Part shown: positions 42,591 to 48,364 of the stretch, one piece after another
Position numbering within the stretch: the first letter of the stretch is position 1
Layout of the letters: each line of letters starts with the position of its first letter
From: CAZDKK01 sp964506245
Lineage (GTDB): Bacteria; Eisenbacteria; RBG-16-71-46; CAIMUX01; WJJG01
Assembly (NCBI GenBank): GCA_964506245.1
Contig: CAZDKK010000036.1
Coordinates: forward strand, 1 to 48,364
Direction: 5' to 3'
DNA length: 48,364 bases
The notes under the pieces: generated by a model
What the model was told of the DNA's origin: nothing
Seen by the model: the letters and a program-made list of their open reading frames with translations, nothing else
Database searches by the model: none
Translations under genes and position numbers: made by a program

Positions 42591-44261
42591 ATGCGTAGGT
42601 ACGTCCTGCGGGCATTCACCCTAAGCCTATTCCTGACAGCAGGTTGCACCGGAGCCGCGTGCGGGGCTGTCCACGTGCTGCTGCCGGATGGCAGCGGGGA
42701 CTTCCCCACGATCCAGCAGGCCATCGCCGCGGCCGACTCCGGCGACCAGATCCTGCTGGCCGACGGGATCTACATGGGCGATGAGAATCACAACCTCGAC
42801 TTCCTCGGCAAGCCGCTGACCCTGCGCTCCCTGAGCGGCATGCCAGCCACGTGCACCATCGATTGCTCCGACGGCTACGGGGACCCGGAGACGCTGCGCC
42901 GCGCCTTCGAGTTCCACAACGCCGAGGACTCGACGTCGATCGTCCGCGATCTCACGATCGCCAACGCATCGGCCGGCGGCACCTGACCGGATTGCTACGG
43001 CGGTGGGGTCTACTGCTATCGCTTCGCGGCACCTCTCTTCGAGAACTGCATCTTCATCAACTGCTCCGCGGCCGAGGGCGGGGTCGTCTACTGCACGACG
43101 GATGTGATCTTCCGCGACTGCCGTTTCCTGAACTGCAGCGCGGGTGAGGGCGGGGTAGCTTACTGCCGCACGACCACCGCCCGCTTCCTCGACTGCCGGT
43201 TCGAGGGCAACGTCTCCGGTCTCGAGGGCGGATGCATCTACTGCGCCAACGGCGCCACCCCGCGCATCGAGCGCTGCATCTTCAGCGGGAACGCCGGGAG
43301 CAAGGGCGGCGCCATCGCGAGCCTCGAGGGCAGCCGCCCGCGCGCGATCGACTGCACGTTCGAAGACGGCGAGGCGACGTCGGGCGGTGCCATCTATGTC
43401 TTCGAGTCGTCGATCGAGCTGGCGTCTTGTCTTCTCACCGGCAACCATGCCACGTCCTATGGCGGGGCGTGCCATGTGAAGACCTCCGTCGTGCAGAGCC
43501 TGCTGACCGGTTGCACGCTGGAGAGCAACAACGCCCCCTCGGGCGGCGCCGTCAACGTGGAGGGTTCCAACCTGGCCGTCAGCGAATGCACGTTCGCCGG
43601 CAATCGCAGCACGAATTACGGCGCCGGGCTGCGCATCGCCCTGGGAAGCAACCTCACCATGGCAAGCGGCATCGTCGCCTTCTCGACGCAGGGCCAGGCG
43701 CTCTACACCGAGAGCACCTCGCCCTGCCAGTTGAGCTGCTGCGACCTCTACGGCAACGCCGGCGGAGACTGGACCGGCACGATTGCCGGGCAGTTGGGTC
43801 AGAACGGCAACATCAGCCGCGATCCGCTCTTCTGCACCACCAACCCGCTGCTCCCCTACCTGCTCCAAGCCGCTTCGCCCTGCGCGCCGGGCGCCGGCGA
43901 ATGCGGTCAGATCGGCGCCTGGCCGGTCGGCTGCGGCTCGCCTCAGGAGGTCGCCGGCTCCGAGATCGATTCCGATCGACCCCTTCTCGCGTGTCCCGTG
44001 CCCAGTCCGTTCTGCACGAGCGCGCGCCTGGCGTTCACGATCCCGCGGGCGGCCGACGGCGGGCTGGTGCGACTGGACGTCTTGGACGCGGCAGGTCGCC
44101 GCGTGCGCGAGCTGGTGAACGCACCGGGCCGTTCAGGCCCGGGCACGGTCGCCTGGGATGGACGCAGCGCGGATGGCCAGGCCGCACCCGGCGGCGTCTA
44201 CTTCTTCCTGCTCGAGGTGGGCGGCCGGCAGGCGATCACGCGCGGGGTGCTCGTGCGGTGA
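42591..44261 (+). CDS. Putative exported selenoprotein: right-handed beta-helix with FlgD-like C-terminal domain (in-frame UGA)
   Basis: A 556-codon frame with one in-frame TGA at 42984-42986 (codon 132). ATG 42591 follows GGAGGGGAG. The N-terminus has a lipoprotein-like signal (LFLTAGC). From ~40 on, a parallel beta-helix: GDFPTIQQAIAAADSGDQIL, then Cys-rich coils such as FRDCRFLNCSAGEGGVAYC and CRFEGNVSGLEGGCIYC. Residues ~470-556 are the FlgD-like domain ending AITRGVLVR. At the TGA the order is GGT-TGA-PDCYGGG, i.e. U-x-x-C inside the Cys-rich helix. The coil pattern continues directly after it. A GGUC-loop hairpin follows at 43000-43016. Inferred selenoprotein; nonsense mutation is the alternative. 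Confidence 0.7.
43000..43016 (+). promoter_or_regulatory. Candidate bacterial SECIS hairpin 2
   Basis: GCGGTG (43000-43005) pairs with TACTGC (43011-43016) in six pairs (two G-U) around loop GGGTC (43006-43010). It begins 13 nt after the TGA and its GGUC occupies nucleotides 21-24, the same geometry as hairpin 1. Confidence 0.6.
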
Positions 44262-44289
44262 TATGGAACGACCCTGTCGAGTTGGCGCT

Positions 44290-44322
44290 GAGGCCACTCC
44301 TCTCTCTCGAGGGGGTGGCCTC
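44290..44322. terminator. Bidirectional hairpin between convergent genes
   Basis: GAGGCCACTCC (44290-44300) pairs with GGGGTGGCCTC (44312-44322), one G-U, over an 11-nt pyrimidine-rich loop, between the second UGA-containing gene and arcC. Confidence 0.6.
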
Positions 44323-44489
44323 CGCCCTTCGAGGCCAAACCGAGGAGAAGGCCGGGCGCTCCGAACCGCCATGCTGATACAGGCGAATCGCCGGCAGCGG
44401 CCTGCCCACCATCTTGCCGACCGCCCCGGCCAGGATTGGACGACCCTACGAGTCGCGAGCCGGTCGGTCCGCACCGTCCAGCCTCACGG

Positions 44490-45431
44490 TCAGGCCACGA
44501 TGCGCGTCCCGCCCCGGCCCGCCAGGGCCACCCCCAGCCTCTGCGGGGAGGTGATGAGCACCTCGCGCCCGCCGTTGCGGATGAAGCGGATGGCCCCGAG
44601 AATCTTGGGACCCATGCTCCCGGGCGGGAACTGACCGTCGTCGAGGTGCCGCTGCGCATCAGCCACGCTCAGCACGTCGAGATCGCGCTGCGTGGGCCGG
44701 CCAAAATCGAGTGCGACGCGATCGATCGCCGTGACGATGACCAGACGGTCGGCCTTCACCGCCTCGGCGAGCACCACCGCCGCCAGGTCCTTGTCGATCA
44801 CCGCCTCGACGCCGTGGTACTCGCCGCTGGGGGTTTGCGCGACCGGAATCCCTCCCCCTCCGGCCGCGATCACCACCTGGCCGATGCCCACCAGCGTGCG
44901 GATCGTCTCCAGCTCGACAATGCGGACCGGGTCGGGCGAGGCGACCACGCGGCGCCAGCCGCGGCCCGCATCCTCGCGCAGCGTCCAGCCGCGCTCCTTC
45001 TGCATCCGGTGCGCCTCGGCCTCGGTGTAGAAGGGCCCGATCGGCTTGGTCGGATTCCTGAACGCGGGATCGTCGGGGTCGACGACGGTCTGCGTCACGA
45101 CGGTGACGGTGTGGGTGTCGATGCCCTCGCGGTTCGAGACGTTGTGCAGCGCCTGCTGCAGCATCAGGCCGATCCCGCCTTGCGAGTCGGCGCCGCAAAT
45201 GTAGAGCGGCACCGGCGGGATCGTGTCGGCGGCCGCCTCGTTGCGGATCAGGATGTTGCCCACGATGGGCCCGTTGCCGTGCGTGAGGATGACCTGCTCG
45301 CCGGTGCGCAGGAGCGCCAGCACCTGAGCCATCGTGGCCTCGGTGACCCGGAACTGCTCCTCGATCGTCGCCGGCCCCTTGGCCGGGAGGATCGCGTTGC
45401 CGCCCAAGGCGAGTACCGTTCTGGATGCCAT
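44490..45431 (-). CDS. arcC: Carbamate kinase
   Basis: A 313-residue amino-acid-kinase-family enzyme that makes ATP and carbamate from carbamoyl phosphate and ADP. Blocks: VLALGGNAILPAKGPATIEE, LTHGNGPIVGNILIRNE, ADSQGGIGLMLQQAL, AAGGGGIPV, and AVIDKDLAA. ATG 45429-45431 is used because GGAG precedes it; upstream residues are unconserved. No arginine deiminase or ornithine carbamoyltransferase gene is adjacent, so it may serve another carbamoyl-phosphate source such as purine or allantoin breakdown (inference). Confidence 0.93.
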   Translation of the reverse strand: MASRTVLALGGNAILPAKGPATIEEQFRVTEATMAQVLALLRTGEQVILTHGNGPIVGNILIRNEAAADTIPPVPLYICGADSQGGIGLMLQQALHNVSNREGIDTHTVTVVTQTVVDPDDPAFRNPTKPIGPFYTEAEAHRMQKERGWTLREDAGRGWRRVVASPDPVRIVELETIRTLVGIGQVVIAAGGGGIPVAQTPSGEYHGVEAVIDKDLAAVVLAEAVKADRLVIVTAIDRVALDFGRPTQRDLDVLSVADAQRHLDDGQFPPGSMGPKILGAIRFIRNGGREVLITSPQRLGVALAGRGGTRIVA

Positions 45432-45600
45432 GCTGGAACTCCGGGCCCGCGGGCTGCGCGGCGCGTGCACCTGATCCTGCCGATGCGCAGCCTTCCGCTC
45501 TCTTGGGACACCCCTCCCGCGCGGCCGTGCCGGCCGAGATATGCGCAGGGAGAACCAAAGAGGGTAGGCTATCGTCGCCCGGCTGTCCAGCCCCCGCCCC

Positions 45601-45676
45601 GCGGTCAGGACTCGCGGCCCTCACGGAGGACCAGACCCGCGGTCAGGACCCGGGGCCCTCGCGGACGACTAGGCCC
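45601..45676. repeat. Tandem duplication of a 38-bp unit
   Basis: 45601-45638 and 45639-45676 match at about 32 of 38 positions, both starting GCGGTCAGGA. The second copy carries the stop codon of the GIY-YIG gene, so the duplication lies across its 3' end. Confidence 0.6.
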
Positions 45677-47172
45677 GTGCCCCGCGCTGCCCCTGCGCTG
45701 CTCGCGCCCTCGGGGTGGGCTGCGTTCGTCTCGCCGCGAAGAACGGTCTCGATTGCCTCGGCCAGCCCCGCGAATGTGGCAAAGTCAGACAGCCGCAGCA
45801 CCACGTGCCCCTCGGGCGCCCAGCGCAGCCACCGGCGCACGAGCGCTCGCTCAGGCGATCCGATCTCCTCGAGGCCGCCGGCGGCGGTGCCCTCGACGTA
45901 GTACTCGCGCAGTGCTTCGCGCAGCGCATCGAGATCGCAGGCCCCGTCGATGCGCGCTCTGGCGACACGCGCGCCGCCCAGCGCCAGGAGGCTCAGCGCA
46001 CCGTCGGGCCGCGGCAGCAGCAGCACGAGGTCCTGCTCCGAGAGCGCGAACCCGACCTCCTCGACCGAGACATTGACCTGGACGTTCCAGGAAGGCTTGC
46101 CCTCTCGGATCTGCTCCGCCTCGAGCAGCAGCGCCTCCAGCTCGGTCCCCGTTGATTCGGTCTCGAGACGGTGCAGCTCGGACAGGAACGTCGCGCGGCG
46201 GGAGGATCCGGTCGCGACGGGCCGGAAGTAGGAACCCACCCGGCTGCGCAGGTTCTTGGCCTTTCCGACGTAGAGCAGGCGCCCCTCACGATCGAGAAAG
46301 CGGTAGATCCCTGGTTCCTCGGGCAGGGCTGCAACCTCCTCCGGTGTAAAAGCCCAGTCGGCCCCCCACACAACCTCATGCCCGGCCTCCCGCGCGACCT
46401 CGGGCACGAGCGCGACGTCGCGCCAGGTGCGCAGTCCCCGCGCGCGCGCCGCAGCCGCCACCTCCTCGAGCAGCGCGGCGAGCGTCGCCGTCGCGTCGCC
46501 CGCTGTCGGCCCATCGTCGGGATCGGCGGCCGGGCGCGGCCGCCCACCGCGCCGCGCACGCGGGTGAACGCTGCGCGCCCGATCCCCCGCGGCCTCGGAC
46601 CGCTCGGCCTCGCGCGGCAGGAGTCTCTCCCACGCCGCCAGATCGATGATCACGGGGTCGAATTCCGGGCAGGCGTGGAGACGCTCCTGTGTCCCCAGCC
46701 AGCGGCGCAGCAGCCCGGGCTTGGTCGCGGCCACCGGGTTCGCGGAGATCTGGGCCAGGATCTCCTCGAGATCCTCCGTGCGCCGCGGCCCTTGGTGGGC
46801 GCGCGCCGGCTCCTCCGTGCCCCAGACCGAGCTCCACACGCGCCACAGCCAAGGCGTGGCCTGCGTGCCCGCGGGCACCTCGCAAACCCAGAGCACGACC
46901 GGCGGCGCGAGCGCTGGGCCGCTGCGGGCCAGACCCCAGCGGCCCGGGGTCGCCTCCTCGAATCGGCCGTCTCGGGCCAGCATCGCCCGCACGAGCTTCC
47001 CGGCAGCCGGCCCCACCTGCATGAGCTTCAGGTACTCCCGGGCGATCTCTTCCGCCGAGAGCGGTTCGCCGCGTTCGCGGATGGCGGCTGCGATTCTGTC
47101 GGAGATCTCTGGCTGCACGGCTCCCCCGTTCCCAGGTGCGGTCGCGTTGTCCCCGCGGCCCGCCGATCCCAT
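45643..47172 (-). CDS. Winged-helix / GIY-YIG (UvrC-like) nuclease-family protein
   Basis: A 509-residue protein. Residues ~22-82 look like a winged helix (ISDRIAAAIRERGEPLSAEE ... GRFEEATPGRWGLA). The middle (~90-270) has short hydrophobic strands (PVVLWVCEVPAG, DPVIIDLAAW) placed as in the exonuclease part of DnaQ-UvrC fusions, but I see no DEDD residues, so it would be degenerate. The GIY-YIG domain begins at 288 (PGIYRFLDREGRLLYVGKAK) with R309 and the ELEALLLEAEQI helix with Glu. The rest (~395-509) is of unknown fold. ATG 47170-47172 follows the upstream stop by one base. Related to Cho/UvrC-type incision nucleases; probably DNA repair. Confidence 0.75.
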   Translation of the reverse strand: MGSAGRGDNATAPGNGGAVQPEISDRIAAAIRERGEPLSAEEIAREYLKLMQVGPAAGKLVRAMLARDGRFEEATPGRWGLARSGPALAPPVVLWVCEVPAGTQATPWLWRVWSSVWGTEEPARAHQGPRRTEDLEEILAQISANPVAATKPGLLRRWLGTQERLHACPEFDPVIIDLAAWERLLPREAERSEAAGDRARSVHPRARRGGRPRPAADPDDGPTAGDATATLAALLEEVAAAARARGLRTWRDVALVPEVAREAGHEVVWGADWAFTPEEVAALPEEPGIYRFLDREGRLLYVGKAKNLRSRVGSYFRPVATGSSRRATFLSELHRLETESTGTELEALLLEAEQIREGKPSWNVQVNVSVEEVGFALSEQDLVLLLPRPDGALSLLALGGARVARARIDGACDLDALREALREYYVEGTAAGGLEEIGSPERALVRRWLRWAPEGHVVLRLSDFATFAGLAEAIETVLRGETNAAHPEGASSAGAARGTGLVVREGPGS

Positions 47173-47173
47173 G

Positions 47174-48364
47174 CTAGTGCCGGTCCGCGGGGCCGGCAAG
47201 GCGAGCACGCCACGACGCCCCCAGGACGAGCGCCACCTCGAAGGGTTGCTCACCGGCCGGGCTGCACCAGCGCGCCGCGACCTCCACGCCCCACGCACGG
47301 TCGTCCCACCCGAACCAGACTTCGGCTAGCTGCGCCCCCGCGCCGAGCGGGCGCCAGCTCGCTCCACCGGGCGGAAGCCGGGTCGGAACGAGCGCCGCGA
47401 GGCTCGCGGTCCGCGGCGTGGCGGCCAGCCCCAGCCCTGCCCGCTCCCGCCCCGCGCCGCGCCAGGTCGCGCGGAACCAGAAGGCGGACCCGGTGCGCTC
47501 GCGCAGCCAGGTCGGCTCGGCGTAGGGCTCCGGCTGTTCGGCATCGCTCGCGGAGGATTCGGCCTCCTCGAGGATCTCCCGCTGGCGCGGCTGCGCAGCG
47601 GCGTCGAGGGACTGGGACGCCTCACGCTGGCGATAGCGCAGCACGCAGGTGAGGCGCTCATCCAGCTGCAAGCGCGCTTCCAGATCGAAGCCGCCGGCCG
47701 TGGTCCGCACGATCTGGCTGGCCGCGCCGGTCCCATCGGCCGCGCGCAGCCGCCCGCCGACCTGCGTGTCCAGTCCGGCCCGCAGCCACAGGCCCGACCA
47801 GGGCCGCGCCTCGAGGTCGAGGCCCACGTCGCGCTCGAGCAGGGCGGTATCGCCCGCCTCCTCTGGCCGCTGGCAGAGCAGCGCCAGGGTGGGTTGCACG
47901 CCGGCCAGCCCGGGCAGGCTCCAGCGGAGCCGCCATCCGCGCGTGGCCGGCGCCGGGCACGATGCCTCTCCGGAGCCGGGGTCGGGCGAGAGGCTCACAC
48001 GCCAGCGGAATGCACCTTCCAGCTCCCCGAGGAGCGGCCGGGCATCGACACGCCAGCGTCCGCCGATCGCGGTCACACGCCGGGCCGCAGCGCGGCGCCA
48101 TCCGACCGGCGCGGGCTCCCAGGCACGCGATCGGGGGCGACCTCCATCGCTCAGCGGCCCCGCCAGCTCGATCAGGGTTGCGGCGCTGCCCGCCTGGCGC
48201 GACGCGCTCGCCGACCACGCCCATCGCGGGGACGTGCCGCCCGCCGTTTGCACGGCCGCCAGCAGCAGCGACCGGGTCCCGATCGCCACCCCCTCGAGCC
48301 GAGCACGGCCCAGATGCGACGGCAGCGCGCACGCGTCGTTCCCGTCGCAGGTCGGGCCCGCGCC
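47174..48364 (-). CDS. Probable outer-membrane beta-barrel protein, N-terminus outside the window
   Basis: The frame is open from the window edge to TAG 47174-47176, giving at least 396 residues; a GTG at 48289 is internal and not convincing as a start. Alternating-residue strands that end in aromatics recur (GFDLEARLQLDERLTCVLRY, SAFWFRATWRGAGRERAGLG, PFEVALVLGASWRARL), as in outer-membrane barrels. Between ~240 and 275 lies an acidic insert. No named family recognised. The next gene starts one base after its stop. The barrel is an inference from strand pattern only. Confidence 0.6.
   Translation of the reverse strand, partial: GAGPTCDGNDACALPSHLGRARLEGVAIGTRSLLLAAVQTAGGTSPRWAWSASASRQAGSAATLIELAGPLSDGGRPRSRAWEPAPVGWRRAAARRVTAIGGRWRVDARPLLGELEGAFRWRVSLSPDPGSGEASCPAPATRGWRLRWSLPGLAGVQPTLALLCQRPEEAGDTALLERDVGLDLEARPWSGLWLRAGLDTQVGGRLRAADGTGAASQIVRTTAGGFDLEARLQLDERLTCVLRYRQREASQSLDAAAQPRQREILEEAESSASDAEQPEPYAEPTWLRERTGSAFWFRATWRGAGRERAGLGLAATPRTASLAALVPTRLPPGGASWRPLGAGAQLAEVWFGWDDRAWGVEVAARWCSPAGEQPFEVALVLGASWRARLAGPADRH

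Noticed and set aside
39946..44261. UGA read as tryptophan or glycine genome-wide (alternative code)
   Set aside because: Many genes here end in TGA at normal C-termini (hsdR neighbours, arcC region, murI operon overlaps) and Trp is consistently TGG. UGA is therefore a stop except at the two special sites.
1..48364. tRNA-Sec or sel genes inside the window
   Set aside because: No long-acceptor tRNA with TCA anticodon and no SelA/SelB/SelD-like frame was seen, so the selenoprotein inference rests on the two gene structures alone.

Overview
The window is GC-rich, uses strong AGGAGG-type ribosome-binding sites and ordinary UGG tryptophan codons, and looks like a Gram-negative bacterium of the FCB/Gemmatimonadota-like assemblage, for example Eisenbacteria, Krumholzibacteriota or Latescibacterota. 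The main reason is six secreted proteins that share a FlgD-like C-terminal Ig/sorting-type domain (FG-GAP, VCBS, beta-helix and BNR-like architectures). This placement is inference from protein style, not from a marker gene.

Layout. (1) 1-12400 is an accessory island. It carries a minus-strand cassette (sigma-like factor, unknown protein, ImmA/IrrE-type metallopeptidase cut by the window edge), small plus-strand genes (DUF2188, winged helix, tail-anchored membrane protein), a complete type I restriction-modification operon hsdM-hsdS-(GIY-YIG/DUF4357)-hsdR, an AlpA-like DNA-binding protein and a tyrosine recombinase. The recombinase gene ends 24 bp from the 3' end of ssrA, the usual geometry of an element integrated into the tmRNA gene. 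(2) 12401-14025 holds tmRNA, tRNA-Lys(CTT), ssb, tRNA-Pro(TGG) and tRNA-Arg(TCT). (3) 14234-33381 is mainly secreted proteins on the minus strand: a subtilase, a 14-repeat FG-GAP protein, a VCBS-type protein, a three-gene operon (LolA-like, secreted aldo/keto reductase, DUF6599) and two tandem ~1090-residue paralogues. A plus-strand Obg/DRG-like GTPase with a TGS domain lies among them. (4) 34430-39622 is a tight minus-strand housekeeping operon smpB - amidase-like - GerMN - murI - rph - rdgB, then tRNA-Leu(CAG). (5) 39946-44261 is the most unusual part. Two secreted-protein genes flank a lamin-tail-domain gene, and each is interrupted by a single in-frame UGA. (6) 44490-end: carbamate kinase, a winged-helix/GIY-YIG protein and a partial probable outer-membrane protein.

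The strongest candidate for something undescribed is the pair of UGA-containing genes. In both, the frame is open on both sides of the UGA, a cysteine follows within two or three codons (UxC and UxxC), and a hairpin with GGUC in its apical loop lies at exactly the same distance (GGUC at nucleotides 21-24 after the UGA). That is the arrangement of a bacterial SECIS element. I infer that these are exported selenoproteins with beta-propeller and beta-helix folds. No selA/B/C/D gene is in the window, so the inference depends on finding that machinery elsewhere in the genome.
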